Of a stretch of 51,425 nt of DNA, positions 34,237 through 44,034 are shown one piece after another. The notes under the pieces are model-generated. The model was not told the origin of the DNA and did not search any database. It saw nothing but the letters and a program-made list of their open reading frames with translations. A program made the position numbers and the translations under genes. Source of the DNA: Sphingobacteriales bacterium TSM_CSM (GTDB lineage Bacteria; Bacteroidota; Bacteroidia; Chitinophagales; UBA2359); the NCBI GenBank assembly GCA_002212725.1, contig MTCR01000115.1, forward strand, positions 1-51,425, read 5' to 3'. Positions within the stretch are counted from its first letter, which is position 1. The number at the start of each line of letters is the position of its first letter.

Positions 34237-34794
34237 TTGATAGTTAAAAGTTTACTGCAAAAATAGCGGGGCCGGGGCTGCAAATTCTTTTGTTGTTGTT
34301 GTTGCTGCAACCTTTTCTTATTTGGTTTTGCAATAGTTTGTTTTGGTTGGGCGCTGTATTAACCAATATGTTTTATGACCGGCAACAAAATAACTCCTTG
34401 CTTTTGCACCTTACAAATCTTCCCCTCTGTATGACACAAAAAAGGCGTTTTTTGCGCTTTTGCCTTTAAAACCGGTTTTACGGCGCTGCGCAAAGATAGT
34501 GCTTATGTTACTTTTAACAAACCCAAACGACATATTAACAATTAAATAAAAAATGAATTAAAGAAACTAATTTTCATAAAAATTTTAAAATCAGCTCATT
34601 AACTTATTTTTTTGTTCATGCTTGGGGCAAATCTTTTTTTGAAGTTTTTTTGCCTTTTTAACAGTCCGGAAGCATTTTGGCGCAAATCTGGCGCTGTTTG
34701 CACCTGCGGGCGGTTAAAATTAAACGGGGTATGCCGGGGTGTAATATGGGGCAGTACGCGGCTTGTCCAAGTACTGCTGCCGGGCGCAATGCTG
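34237..34794. other. Intergenic region between M23 peptidase and di-haem peroxidase genes
   Basis: A 558-base region. It holds the -7 box TATTTTTG (34258-34265, minus) of the peptidase gene, a short TTG microsatellite near 34290, and AT-rich DNA around 34530-34620. No RNA gene or reliable terminator was recognised; an open frame at 34612-34857 lacks any family features and overlaps the peroxidase. Confidence 0.4.
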
Positions 34795-35811
34795 CTACCT
34801 GAACTGCGGGTTGTTTACAAAATTGGTATCGGTAAGGGCTTGCAAAAAGGCAATTAAATCTTGCCGCTGTTGCGGGGTAAGAACAAATGCCTGTATAAGG
34901 GGGCTTTTGTTGGGGTGTTGTTTACCGCCGCTTTGGTAGTGGTCTAAAACAGCCTCTAAAGTTGGCAGGCTGCCGTTGTGCATATAGGGCGCGGTAAGGG
35001 CAATATTGCGCAGGGTTGGCACCCTGAACGCCCCCACATCAGACGGATTTTGGGTAAGGCGAAAACGGCCGGGGTCGTCATACACTTCATATAACCCGTT
35101 GTTAATAAAAGCGTTGTTGGTGTAATTAAAACCGTTGTGGCACTGGCCGCACCCGGCAGTATTGCCAAAAAAGAGTTGTTTACCCCGCCGTTGTGCTTCG
35201 GTAAGTGCGGCAAGCGTATCGGGGCTATCGGCCGGGGCGTTTCCGCTGATGAGGGTGCGTTGAAAAGCGGCCAGCGCTTTTACAATAACCGACGGCGAGG
35301 GGTCTTGCCCATAAGCCAGCCGGCTCATTTGTACATAGTTGGGGTGGTGCATTAACCTTTTGGCAGCAGCGCCAATATCAAAATCCATCTCGTTATGGTC
35401 GGTAAGTGGGGTAAGCACCTGAATTTCAAGGGTTTCCACGCCGCCGTCTTTAAGCAGCAAAGGCAGGTAGCCCACATTGGCAAGCGTTGGCGAGTTTCTG
35501 AAACCCAGCCGTCCGGCTACGCCAGGGCTTATGGGTACTGCATCGGAAAAAGCCAGTTGCTGCCTGTGGCAGGCGGCGCAGGCTACGGTTGAATCTACAG
35601 ACAAGACAGGGTCGTAAAACAATTTCTTCCCCAATGCAACCCTTGCCACGGTTAGTTGGTTATCATCGGGCGCAGGCAGCGGCGGAAACCCTGCCGGCAC
35701 GGTAAGTACATAAGGGGTTTCATCGGGCAGTGCCGGGTCATCATCGGGCTTGCATGACACCAGCAGCAAAACGGCAAGAACAAACGGCAGTACGCTTATG
35801 TTGGTTACCAT
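34795..35811 (-). CDS. Di-haem cytochrome c peroxidase / MauG family lipoprotein
   Basis: A 338-residue protein from ATG 35811, with signal peptide and lipobox (VLPFVLAVLLLVSC). Two haem-c motifs are present, CAACH and CGQCH, with the family features LGKKLFYDPVLS, SVACAACHRQQLAFSD, NSPTLANVGY, VPTLRNIALTAPYMHNGSLPTLEAVLDHY, the last holding the distal Met. Family members reduce H2O2 with electrons from small cytochromes, or (MauG) oxidise protein residues. As a lipoprotein it is tethered in the periplasm. The frame remains open to 35940, but only ATG 35811 puts the lipobox at the correct distance. TACATTTG at 35823-35830 (minus) could be its -7 box, though very close to the start. Confidence 0.88.
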   Translation of the reverse strand: MVTNISVLPFVLAVLLLVSCKPDDDPALPDETPYVLTVPAGFPPLPAPDDNQLTVARVALGKKLFYDPVLSVDSTVACAACHRQQLAFSDAVPISPGVAGRLGFRNSPTLANVGYLPLLLKDGGVETLEIQVLTPLTDHNEMDFDIGAAAKRLMHHPNYVQMSRLAYGQDPSPSVIVKALAAFQRTLISGNAPADSPDTLAALTEAQRRGKQLFFGNTAGCGQCHNGFNYTNNAFINNGLYEVYDDPGRFRLTQNPSDVGAFRVPTLRNIALTAPYMHNGSLPTLEAVLDHYQSGGKQHPNKSPLIQAFVLTPQQRQDLIAFLQALTDTNFVNNPQFR

Positions 35812-36111
35812 GGCAATACAAACAAATGTAGGGTTAGATACACCGTTCACATTTATACAAACCCCGCAAACGGCAGGTTGGTTCGGTACAGATGCTGCCG
35901 GCAAAACATTGCCCGCCGCCCTGTAAAAAACCAAAACCAAACTGCCATTTTATCCAGACAACCAAACAAATGCAAGAACTTGCACGGCTTTTTGACGTTA
36001 AATAGCGTTAAAGTGTTGTAAAAATTCGGCAACAATGGTTACTTTTGCGAAATAAATATTGCAGGCTTTGTTTGCAAGAAGGGAAGCATTTATATAATAA
36101 AAAAAATTTCG
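35812..36111. other. Divergent intergenic region peroxidase-dsbD
   Basis: A 300-base region holding the -7 box candidate for the peroxidase gene (35823-35830, minus) and a good promoter for the DsbD-family gene (36016-36047, plus). No other feature was seen. Confidence 0.45.
36016..36047 (+). promoter_or_regulatory. Promoter of the DsbD-family gene
   Basis: TTG at 36016-36018 (only three of the four TTTG bases) and TACTTTTG at 36040-36047 lie 21 bases apart. The start would be near 36054, leaving about 58 bases before the GTG start. Confidence 0.55.
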
Positions 36112-38709
36112 GTGAAAAAGAAATTGTTTCTGCTCCTGGCGCTCCTTAGCATGGTTAATTTTTGGGTTTCGGCACAGCAAAAGCAAGTGCAGCCCGTACA
36201 TTGGACAACTGATGTTGACATACTGGAAGGAGATGAATTTATGCTCACTTTTAATGCCACTATTGATAACGGCTGGTACCTATATTCTCAAAACACCCCC
36301 GAAGGCGGGCCGCTGCCGGCTTATTTTGATTTTGAATCGGCAAAAGATATTAAGCTGATTGGCAAAGTAGAAGAAGAGGGCAAGCTTAAAAATGTGTTTG
36401 ACCCTATTTTTGAGGTGGACGTAAAAAAATATGCCGACCATGTTGCGTTTAAGGCTAAGGTAAAAGCCCTGAAGCCCAAAGTGGAAGTGGAAATACCGCT
36501 CGATTACATGTCGTGCAACGACCAGGCATGTGTAAAACTGTCGGAGTTTTTCCAGTTTTCGCTGGCAATTGCCTCATCGGGTACCAAACCCGCACCGGCA
36601 ACAAACGGCAGCGGTAATCCTACAGGCAGCGTTACGCCTACAGGCAGCAGCAGTTCGCAAACCACGGTAAGCCTGAAAACCACTTCGGGCAGTGGCGGAA
36701 GCAGCACTTCTTCTTCAGATTTGAAAAAAAACACAGGCAATATCACATCCGTTCCCGATGCCGGTAAACAAAATACCGAAAACAACACCGGCACGGGCAC
36801 CAATATGGCAGGCAGCCAAATTGTGCAACCGGTTAAATGGAGCTACGAACAAAAAGACCTTGGCAACAGCGAACACCTGCTGCTTTTTACCGCCACCATA
36901 GACAACGGCTGGTACTTGTACAGCCAAAATATTGCCGAAGGCGGCCCCATTCCCACCCAATTTACCTTTAACCCCAGCCCCGATGTGGAACTGTTGGGCA
37001 GCGGTAAACTCACTGAGCGCAGCGTACACAAAAAAGAAGGTTTCGATAAAATATTTAACATGAAAGTTACCAAATTTGCCCAACAGGTAACTTTTGAACA
37101 AAAGGTAAAACTCAAAACGCCGCAAACGCCCGTAACCGGCTCGCTGCAATATATGACCTGCGACGATACGCGCTGCCTGCCCCCAACCACCGAAGAATTT
37201 GCCTTTAACGCTGCCCCCGCCGCCGCTACCGATAGTAAATTAACCGCCGAAGATGCCAATCTGCCTTCTTACATGCAACAACTGGTAGGGCTTTTGGGGC
37301 ATTGCGGGCTTACGGCAAAAGGCGAAAAAAAATCTTTGCTTACCACTTTTATACTCGGCTTTTTGGGCGGTTTTGCAGCATTGCTTACCCCCTGTGTGTT
37401 TCCTATGGTGCCGCTAACGGTGAGTTTTTTTACCAAACGCAGCCAAAACCGCCGCAAAGGTTTGATAAATGCCATTATTTATGCCGTTTCTATTATTGTA
37501 ATTTATGTGGCGCTGGGATTTGCTGTTACAGCCGCCTTTGGGCCCAGCACCCTCAACATTTTGGCTACCGACCCATGGTTTAACTTAGCCTTTTTTGCCC
37601 TCTTTGTGGTGTTTGCCCTTTCTTTCTTCGGGCTTTTTGAACTAAACCCGCCCAGTTGGCTGGTAAACCGCGCGGCCGATGCCTCTGACCGCGGCGGGCT
37701 GATGGGCATTTTCTTTATGGCCTTTACTTTGGCGCTTACCTCTTTTTCCTGTACCGGACCTATTATTGGCACCCTGCTGGTAGATGCCGCCGTTGACGGC
37801 GAGCGCCTGGGCCCCACTATTGGCATGACCGGCTTTTCCATGGCGCTGGCCTTGCCTTTTGCCTTGTTTGCCATGTTTCCGGGTTGGCTCAACAGTTTGC
37901 CAAAATCGGGCGGCTGGCTTAATACAGTAAAAGTGGTGCTGGGGTTTGTAGAACTTATTTTTGCCATCAAATTCTTCTCCAATGCCGATTTGGTAAAACA
38001 ATGGTGGCTTATGCCCCGCGAGTTGTTTCTTGGTATTTGGATTTTGCTGTTTGTGGCTATGGCTGCTTACTTGGCCGGCTTCATCAAATTTCCGCACGAC
38101 AGCCCGGTAAAAAAACTCAGCATTCCGCGCGGTACGCTGGCGGCTGCGTCCTTTGCTTTTGCCCTGTACCTGGTGCCGGGTATTTTTTGCAAACAACTGT
38201 CGCTGGTAAGCGGTTTCCCGCCGCCTATTTCATACAGTTGGACCTGCGAAGGCGCCAAAGTGGAAGCGCACATTAAAGATTTACAAGAAGCCATTGATAT
38301 GGCGAAAAAAGAAGGTAAACCTATTTTGGTTGACTTTACCGGATGGGCTTGTGTAAACTGCCGCAAAATGGAAGAAAACGTTTGGCCCGATGTGGCCGAC
38401 CTTATTGGCGAATACACGCTGGTATCATTATACGTTGACGAAAAAGCCTCCCTGCCCAATGAACAACAGTTTGAATACCTGCTGGGCGAAAAAAAACAAC
38501 GGGTACGCACCGTGGGCGACAAATGGAGTTTTGTAGAAACCCACTGCTTTGATGCCAATACCCAACCTTACTATGTGCTGCTGAACGAAAACGGCGAAAT
38601 GCTGAACGTTCCGGTTGGCTATACACCCAATATTTCGGATTACTCCAAATTCCTTAAAACAGGGTTAGATAACTACAAAGCCGGTAAAACCGCAACCGGG
38701 CAGATGTAA
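36112..38709 (+). CDS. dsbD: Protein-disulfide reductase DsbD family, duplicated N-terminal domain
   Basis: An 865-residue membrane reductase that moves electrons from cytoplasmic thioredoxin to the periplasm. A signal peptide (LFLLLALLSMVNFWVSAQ) is followed by two copies of the DsbD N-terminal domain: residues about 25-155 (NGWYLYSQNTPEGGP, Cys135/Cys140 in YMSCNDQAC) and about 235-370 (NGWYLYSQNIAEGGP, Cys350/Cys355 in YMTCDDTRC), joined by a Ser/Thr/Gly linker of about 75 residues. The CcdA-like membrane domain (about 408-705) has the two reactive Cys in LLTPCVFPMVPL and SFSCTGPIIG. The C-terminal thioredoxin domain has Cys747/Cys750 (WACVNC). The start is GTG 36112, because the signal peptide begins there and no ATG fits. 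E. coli DsbD has one N-terminal domain. The gene stands alone. Confidence 0.88.
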   Translation: MKKKLFLLLALLSMVNFWVSAQQKQVQPVHWTTDVDILEGDEFMLTFNATIDNGWYLYSQNTPEGGPLPAYFDFESAKDIKLIGKVEEEGKLKNVFDPIFEVDVKKYADHVAFKAKVKALKPKVEVEIPLDYMSCNDQACVKLSEFFQFSLAIASSGTKPAPATNGSGNPTGSVTPTGSSSSQTTVSLKTTSGSGGSSTSSSDLKKNTGNITSVPDAGKQNTENNTGTGTNMAGSQIVQPVKWSYEQKDLGNSEHLLLFTATIDNGWYLYSQNIAEGGPIPTQFTFNPSPDVELLGSGKLTERSVHKKEGFDKIFNMKVTKFAQQVTFEQKVKLKTPQTPVTGSLQYMTCDDTRCLPPTTEEFAFNAAPAAATDSKLTAEDANLPSYMQQLVGLLGHCGLTAKGEKKSLLTTFILGFLGGFAALLTPCVFPMVPLTVSFFTKRSQNRRKGLINAIIYAVSIIVIYVALGFAVTAAFGPSTLNILATDPWFNLAFFALFVVFALSFFGLFELNPPSWLVNRAADASDRGGLMGIFFMAFTLALTSFSCTGPIIGTLLVDAAVDGERLGPTIGMTGFSMALALPFALFAMFPGWLNSLPKSGGWLNTVKVVLGFVELIFAIKFFSNADLVKQWWLMPRELFLGIWILLFVAMAAYLAGFIKFPHDSPVKKLSIPRGTLAAASFAFALYLVPGIFCKQLSLVSGFPPPISYSWTCEGAKVEAHIKDLQEAIDMAKKEGKPILVDFTGWACVNCRKMEENVWPDVADLIGEYTLVSLYVDEKASLPNEQQFEYLLGEKKQRVRTVGDKWSFVETHCFDANTQPYYVLLNENGEMLNVPVGYTPNISDYSKFLKTGLDNYKAGKTATGQM

Positions 38710-38756
38710 TTGCTCAAAAAAGCCGGAACTGTTGTGCAGGAGGAGTACGGACCCTT

Positions 38757-38781
38757 AAACAATTGCGGTAAACAGTTGTTT
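38757..38781 (+). terminator. Weak hairpin after the DsbD-family gene
   Basis: AAACAATTG (38757-38765) pairs with CAGTTGTTT (38773-38781) with one G-U pair and a 7-base loop. AT-rich stem and no U-tract make this a low-confidence terminator. Confidence 0.3.
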
Positions 38782-38829
38782 TAAACTGCGGTGTTTGTCT
38801 AACAAAATACAGCTATCTTACAGCCTGCA

Positions 38830-39414
38830 ATGCTCCACTTTTTGAAAGCCCTTTTTAACCGGCCGGAAAAAACCAACCTGCCCGTACTGCACGAACTGAT
38901 GCACCGTACCGAAGCCGAAAAACACGGCTACGAAGTTTGGAAACTAAACGACCACAAAGATTACCTGATGGTTTTTTTGAACCGGCAGTTTGAAACCTGG
39001 CAGCAGGGAAACACCCCGGTAGCCGACAACCTGCTGCTGCTCAACACCCCCCAAAGCAAGGGCTTTATGTATGCTTACCAACCGGAACAGGCTACTGCCA
39101 CAGAGTTTAAATACCTGTTTGATTACTTGAAAGAAAGGGTAATGCAACTCAATTACAAAGTGTATGTTTCTGATGTAAAACATTTTGCCCGGAAAAACCA
39201 CGTGGAAACCATTGAACGGCATTACCTGAAACCCCGCTTTACCATACCTGCCGAAGGAGAAAGCATAAACCAGCTTTACGGCAATATTACCATTGAACTG
39301 CTGCTGCATAATGAACAACCCCTGCATATAAAATTTGTATGCCAGCCTTATACAGATTACAAGTATACCAATGCCATGCCGTTTGAGGCGTTGCTTTCGG
39401 GCATATTGGCATAG
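38830..39414 (+). CDS. Conserved-looking hypothetical protein
   Basis: A 194-residue soluble protein that I do not recognise. It begins with a short helix (MLHFLKALFNRPEK) and continues as a mixed alpha/beta domain with many His and Tyr and no membrane segment. Codon use and amino-acid composition match its neighbours, the frame is closed at sensible ends, and no better frame competes on either strand, so I accept it as real. It is 120 bases after dsbD and ends 14 bases from the convergent GH3 gene. Nothing in its context suggests a function. Confidence 0.6.
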   Translation: MLHFLKALFNRPEKTNLPVLHELMHRTEAEKHGYEVWKLNDHKDYLMVFLNRQFETWQQGNTPVADNLLLLNTPQSKGFMYAYQPEQATATEFKYLFDYLKERVMQLNYKVYVSDVKHFARKNHVETIERHYLKPRFTIPAEGESINQLYGNITIELLLHNEQPLHIKFVCQPYTDYKYTNAMPFEALLSGILA

Positions 39415-39428
39415 CGGAACCGGTGGGG

Positions 39429-40964
39429 TTAATTTTGTGCAGCGGAAAACTGCTTTATCTCATCAATATAATGGCGGTCGTTGGACAGGCGGGGTATTTT
39501 GTGCTGTCCGCCCAGTTTACCTTTGCTTTGCAGCCAACGGTAAAATGTACCTTCGGGAACAGGCGTTACCACGGGCAGTTGCATGGCCAGGTTATTAAAT
39601 CGTTTGGCTTCGTAATCAGAATTAATTGCCTGTAGCCGGGTATCTAACTGCTGCACAAATTCGGGCAGGTTGTGGGGCAGTTGGGCAAATTCAACAAGCC
39701 ATTCGTGCCCGCCTTTACCGGTTTCTGAAAGGTAAACAGGGGCGGCGGTGTACTCCTGCACGGTGGCATTGGTTTGCCGGCAGGCATGGTGTATGGCTTC
39801 GTCGGCATTATCAACAATGAGTTCTTCGCCAAAGGCGTTTATGTAGTGGCGGGTTCGGCCGGTAACCCGAATGCGGTAGGGGTTAGTGGAAGTAAAGGCA
39901 ATGGTGTCGCCGGGCAGGTAGCGCCAAAGTCCGGCGTTGGTAGATATAACTATGGCATAATTTTTACCTAATTCCACTTCGTGGAGTTGGAGGGTAATAG
40001 GGTTGGGGCTGTCAAACTCGGTCATGGGCAAAAACTCATAGTAAATGCCGTGGTTGAGCAGCAGTGCCATGTCTGTTCTTCCGGGTTGGTCTTGTATGGC
40101 AAAAAAGCCTTCCGAGGCGTTGTAAGTTTGCCAGTACTGCATGTTTGGCAGGGGTATGAGCCGGCTAAACACATCGGTATAAGGGGTAAAACTAACGCCG
40201 CCATGCAGGTACAGTTCCAATCCGGGCCATACTTCGGCAAGGTTGTTTTTTCCGGTTATTTCCAAAATTTGTTTAAACAGTACCAAAAACCAGGTAGGAA
40301 CGCCGGCAAAACCGGTAATATGTTGTTTTATGGCAAGGCGGGCTGTTTGTTCAATTTTGTCGTTCCAATCGGGCAGCAGGGATATGTTGAGGGGCGGAGT
40401 GCGCAAAAAGTTGCCCAAAGGTGGCATGTGCTGCAAAAGTACTGCTGATAAATCGCCGTAGCGGCTGTGCGGATTAAGTTGGTGCACACTGCTGCTGCCG
40501 CCTAAGATGAGTGTTTTGCCCGAAAATAATTTTGTGCCGGGGTTGTTATGTATGTACAATGCCATGATATCGCGCGAGCCGGCAATATGGCAAGAGTAGA
40601 TGGCTTGTTTGGTAAGCGGCAGAAATTTACTTTTTCCGGCTGTAGTGCCCGATGATTTGGCAAACCATGTAACCGGCTGATGCCATAAAACACCCTGTTG
40701 CCCGTTCATGGTGCGGTCTATATAGGGTTTAAGGCTGTTATAGTCTTGTATGGGTATTTGCCGCGCAAATTGGTTGGCGTTGCGTATGCCGGTAAAGTTG
40801 TGCATTTTGCCCCACTCGGTTTGTTGGTTGGCGGCAATAAGGTATTGCAAAATTTCCTGCTGACACTGTTGGGGCCGGGCAAGCCACTGCATTACGCTTT
40901 TAATGCGCGAGTGTATAAAACGGCTAATAAAGTAATTGGCAAAAGAACCCATGGCATTTGACAT
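39429..40964 (-). CDS. GH3 auxin-responsive promoter family protein (acyl-adenylate forming)
   Basis: A 511-residue GH3-fold protein. The ATP-binding motif SSGTTAGKSKFLP is clear, as are NASEGFFAIQD (the second adenylation motif) and LYLHGGVSFTPY. GH3 enzymes in plants link amino acids to jasmonate or auxin; bacterial members are related acyl-adenylating enzymes, mostly uncharacterised. The start is ATG 40964 (or ATG 40952). It follows lptB by 45 bases in the run recJ-lptB-GH3, an arrangement I recall from other Bacteroidota. That hints at a housekeeping or envelope role rather than hormone chemistry, but this is inference. Confidence 0.88.
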   Translation of the reverse strand: MSNAMGSFANYFISRFIHSRIKSVMQWLARPQQCQQEILQYLIAANQQTEWGKMHNFTGIRNANQFARQIPIQDYNSLKPYIDRTMNGQQGVLWHQPVTWFAKSSGTTAGKSKFLPLTKQAIYSCHIAGSRDIMALYIHNNPGTKLFSGKTLILGGSSSVHQLNPHSRYGDLSAVLLQHMPPLGNFLRTPPLNISLLPDWNDKIEQTARLAIKQHITGFAGVPTWFLVLFKQILEITGKNNLAEVWPGLELYLHGGVSFTPYTDVFSRLIPLPNMQYWQTYNASEGFFAIQDQPGRTDMALLLNHGIYYEFLPMTEFDSPNPITLQLHEVELGKNYAIVISTNAGLWRYLPGDTIAFTSTNPYRIRVTGRTRHYINAFGEELIVDNADEAIHHACRQTNATVQEYTAAPVYLSETGKGGHEWLVEFAQLPHNLPEFVQQLDTRLQAINSDYEAKRFNNLAMQLPVVTPVPEGTFYRWLQSKGKLGGQHKIPRLSNDRHYIDEIKQFSAAQN

Positions 40965-41009
40965 TGCGCTTACCGGTAAGCCGCAAATTTCGGGTATTTA
41001 CGGTTTGTT

Positions 41010-41759
41010 TTACAGTTGGGCGTCGAGTTTTTTACGCCGGAGCACAAAATTCTGCCCCAAATATACCCTTCTTACCTGTTCATCTTGCGATAATTCTTCG
41101 GCTGTGCCCGATTTTAGCAGGTTTCCTTCAAAAAGCAGGTAGGCACGGTCGGTAATAGAGAGGGTTTCCTGCACATTGTGGTCTGTTATGAGTACGCCAA
41201 TATTGCGGTATTTTAGTTTGGCCACAATATGCTGTATGTCTTCTACGGCAATGGGGTCAACGCCGGCAAAAGGTTCGTCGAGGAGTATGAATTTGGGGTC
41301 AACGGCCAGGGCGCGGGCAATTTCGGTACGCCGGCGCTCGCCACCCGAAAGCACACTGCCTTTGCTTTTTCGCACGTGGAGCAGTCCAAATTCTTCCAGC
41401 AGTTGTTCGAGCTTGTTTTTTTGTTCCTGTTTGGCAAGGTTGGTCATTTCCAGCACGGCTTTTATGTTGTCTTCCACGCTTAAATCTCTGAAAACCGAGG
41501 CTTCTTGCGGCAGGTAGCCTATACCCAGGCGGGCACGCCTGTACATAGGCAGGTTGGTAATTTCTATATCGTCGAGGAAAATGGTGCCACTGTCGGGTTT
41601 TATTAAACCAACAATCATGTAAAAGTTGGTGGTTTTACCGGCGCCGTTTGGGCCAAGTAATCCTACAATTTCGCCCTGCACCACGTTGAGCGAAACTTTG
41701 TTTACCACCATTCGCTTTCCGTATTGTTTGCTGAGGTCATGAGAATGAAGTACCATCAT
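41010..41759 (-). CDS. lptB: LPS export ABC transporter ATP-binding protein
   Basis: A 249-residue ABC ATPase: Walker [11 protein letters not shown]-loop [18 protein letters not shown] (the LptB wording), signature LSGGERRR, Walker [14 protein letters not shown]-loop ITDHN. With LptFG it extracts lipopolysaccharide from the inner membrane for transport through LptC, A and DE. Consecutive ATGs at 41759 and 41756 are candidate starts; the frame extending to 41828 overlaps recJ and lacks homology. It starts 19 bases after recJ and is followed by the GH3 gene. The rest of the lpt genes are elsewhere. Confidence 0.93.
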   Translation of the reverse strand: MMVLHSHDLSKQYGKRMVVNKVSLNVVQGEIVGLLGPNGAGKTTNFYMIVGLIKPDSGTIFLDDIEITNLPMYRRARLGIGYLPQEASVFRDLSVEDNIKAVLEMTNLAKQEQKNKLEQLLEEFGLLHVRKSKGSVLSGGERRRTEIARALAVDPKFILLDEPFAGVDPIAVEDIQHIVAKLKYRNIGVLITDHNVQETLSITDRAYLLFEGNLLKSGTAEELSQDEQVRRVYLGQNFVLRRKKLDAQL

Positions 41760-41778
41760 AGGCAATGTGGCGGGCTGG

Positions 41779-43509
41779 TTAAACGGTATCGGAAGTAATG
41801 GGGTGTTCGCTGTGCAGCAACACATCACGCACGTTTACCTGTAAGGTGGTGTTTCCGTTGTACTTATTTTCTTCCAGGGTAAAACACATATCAAAAGGTT
41901 CGCCGTTGGCAATAGGTTCAAGCAGGTGCCCCATATTATAGGCAATGCCTTTTACCACCGGCGAGTTTTCCTGTTTAAGGTATAGTTTAAGGTGGTTATT
42001 GCCCACTACCGATGTCCATTTGGTAGAAGTAACATCGGTACACACAAAAACAGGGCGGGTATTTCCGGGCCCGAAGGGGGCAAATTGCTGCAAAATCTGG
42101 TAAAATTTTGCGGTTACGTCTTTCAGGGGCAGTTCTGCATCAATCTGAATTTCGGGAATAAGCAGGTCATCGTCAATAGTATCGGCCACTACGGTTTCAA
42201 AGCGGTCAATAAAAGCCACCAGGTTTTCTTCTTTAAGGGTAAGTCCGGCAGCATATTTATGTCCGCCAAACTGATCCAGCAGGTCGCTGCATTCTTTTAT
42301 GGCGTTGTAAATATCAAAGCCCGGAATGGAACGTGCCGAACCCGAAACGATGTTGTTGGAAGCGGTAAGCACAATGGTAGGTCTGAAAAAGCGCTCAATT
42401 AGCCTGGAGGCCACAATGCCAATTACCCCTTTGTGCCAATCGGGTTTAAAAAGTACGGTGGTCTTTTTTAACAAAAAAACAGGGTCGTTTTCCACCATTA
42501 GCAGGGCTTCTTCGGTAATGCCCATATCCACTATTTTGCGTTCGGAGTTGCGTAGTTGCAGTTCGTTGGCATTTTTTTTGGCAATGGCTCCTTCTTGCGA
42601 AATAAGCAGGCGCACGGCCTGCCGGGCATCATCCATACGGCCGGCGGCGTTAATGCGCGGGGCAATAATATACACAATGTCTGAGATGCTTAGTTCCCGG
42701 TTAATGGGGTTCAGTTCAATAAGCGAGCGCAGGCCCGGGCGGGGGTTTCGGTTTAGTTGTTTTAACCCATAGTATGCCAATACGCGGTTTTCATCAACAA
42801 TGGGCACAATATCGGCGGCAATACTTACGGCAACCAGGTCTAAGTAGCGGGTAACTTTTTTAAAAGACAGGTGTTTGGTTGCTGCCAATGCCTGCACCAG
42901 TTTAAAGGCAATACCGCAGCCGCTCAGTTCTTTAAACGGGTAATCGCAATCGGTTCTTTTGGGGTCTAGTACAGCATAGGCCGGCGGCAGTTCTTCGCCC
43001 GGCCGGTGGTGGTCGCAAATAATAAAGTCAATGCCCAAATCTAAGGCATATTGTACTTTATCGTTGGCTTTAATGCCGCAGTCAACGGCAATAATGAGCG
43101 AAAATCCGCCCTCTTTAGCCCAGTTAATACCTTCGGTAGATATGCCGTAGCCTTCCTTATAACGGTCGGGCACGTAATAATCTACGTAAAAGTACAGGTC
43201 TTTTATAAACCCGTACAACAAAGCAACAGCAGTTGTACCATCTACGTCATAATCGCCATAGACCAAAATTTTTTCCTTGTTTTGCATTGCCCTGTCAATT
43301 CGTTCAACCGCTTTGTCCATATCTTGCATAAGAAATGGGTCATACAGGTGTGTTTCGAGTGAGGGGCGGAAAAATTTTCTTGCATCTTCAAAGGTTTTTA
43401 CTCCTCGTTGTACCAAAAGTTTGCAAAGAATGCGATTAATTCGTAGGGACTCATGAAGTTCGTCAACTGCTTGTTCATCGGTTTCAGTGAGAACCCAACG
43501 TTTATTCAT
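41779..43509 (-). CDS. recJ: Single-stranded-DNA-specific exonuclease RecJ
   Basis: A 576-residue 5'-3' exonuclease used in recombination and repair. The DHH phosphoesterase motifs are in order: [15 protein letters not shown] (motif I), AVDCGIKA (II), [12 protein letters not shown] (III, DHH) and SGCGIAFK (IV). A DHHA1 domain ([30 protein letters not shown]) and an OB-like C-terminal domain ([10 protein letters not shown]) follow. Length is normal. Start ATG 43509. First gene of a tight minus-strand run with lptB and GH3. No clear promoter box was found immediately upstream. Confidence 0.94.
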   Translation of the reverse strand: MNKRWVLTETDEQAVDELHESLRINRILCKLLVQRGVKTFEDARKFFRPSLETHLYDPFLMQDMDKAVERIDRAMQNKEKILVYGDYDVDGTTAVALLYGFIKDLYFYVDYYVPDRYKEGYGISTEGINWAKEGGFSLIIAVDCGIKANDKVQYALDLGIDFIICDHHRPGEELPPAYAVLDPKRTDCDYPFKELSGCGIAFKLVQALAATKHLSFKKVTRYLDLVAVSIAADIVPIVDENRVLAYYGLKQLNRNPRPGLRSLIELNPINRELSISDIVYIIAPRINAAGRMDDARQAVRLLISQEGAIAKKNANELQLRNSERKIVDMGITEEALLMVENDPVFLLKKTTVLFKPDWHKGVIGIVASRLIERFFRPTIVLTASNNIVSGSARSIPGFDIYNAIKECSDLLDQFGGHKYAAGLTLKEENLVAFIDRFETVVADTIDDDLLIPEIQIDAELPLKDVTAKFYQILQQFAPFGPGNTRPVFVCTDVTSTKWTSVVGNNHLKLYLKQENSPVVKGIAYNMGHLLEPIANGEPFDMCFTLEENKYNGNTTLQVNVRDVLLHSEHPITSDTV

Positions 43510-44034
43510 TAGTTTTCGTTTTTTTCAATCGGCAAAGCGCGTACAGATGGCGGCCTTTTTTTGCTGCTTTATGTATTTGCGTCACCTGCCTGCTTCATTT
43601 TCCAACTGCACGGGTTCGGGGGGGGAGGTGGTGGCGCACTGCGCTTAAAAGTTTGGCTAAAGTACCTGCCCGGTTATGCAAATTGACATAAAAACCACAA
43701 TTTTGCGGTAGATTTGCCATAGCAGGGCGGTTTTTTTGCCATTTTTGCCTGCTTGTATGCCAATATTGCAGACAATAAAGGCAGGCATAGTTTTTGAGTT
43801 TACAAAGGGTTTTTAACTTTGATTATAATAACGCACAAAAGGGTTAAAGCGTTTAAAAGTAAACAAATAAAAAACAAATTACCGCAGTTTGTTTGCATCA
43901 AACCACTTTATATTGGATTTACAGCGTTAATTGCGGGCAATTTTGAACGGCAGGCAAGCAAAATAAGTTATACCTTTGCAATTGTTTATGCCCGAAGAGG
44001 GCATTATTGACTTTTTTATTTAAACAACAAACAC
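43510..44034. other. Divergent intergenic region recJ-secA
   Basis: A 525-base region. It contains a G-rich run with eight consecutive G (about 43612-43635) and a promoter candidate for secA (43942-43978). A 63-residue frame at 43819-44010 overlaps the promoter and has no family features. No RNA gene was recognised. Confidence 0.45.
43942..43978 (+). promoter_or_regulatory. Candidate promoter of secA
   Basis: TTTG at 43942-43945 and TACCTTTG at 43971-43978; spacing of 25 bases is longer than ideal but the -7 box is a perfect match. The start would be near 43985, 50 bases before the ATG. Confidence 0.5.

Noticed and set aside
34612..34857. 81-residue frame between peptidase and peroxidase genes
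   Set aside because: Overlaps the 3' end of the peroxidase gene and shows no domain.
39429..40964. GH3 gene as evidence for plant-hormone conjugation
   Set aside because: The GH3 fold is common in Bacteroidota next to lptB; nothing in the window supports hormone chemistry.
43746..43787. Inverted repeat TGCCTGC/GCAGGCA with a 28-base loop
   Set aside because: Seven pairs with a long loop are expected by chance in this much intergenic DNA.
43819..44010. 63-residue frame before secA
   Set aside because: It covers the likely secA promoter and has no homology or signal features.
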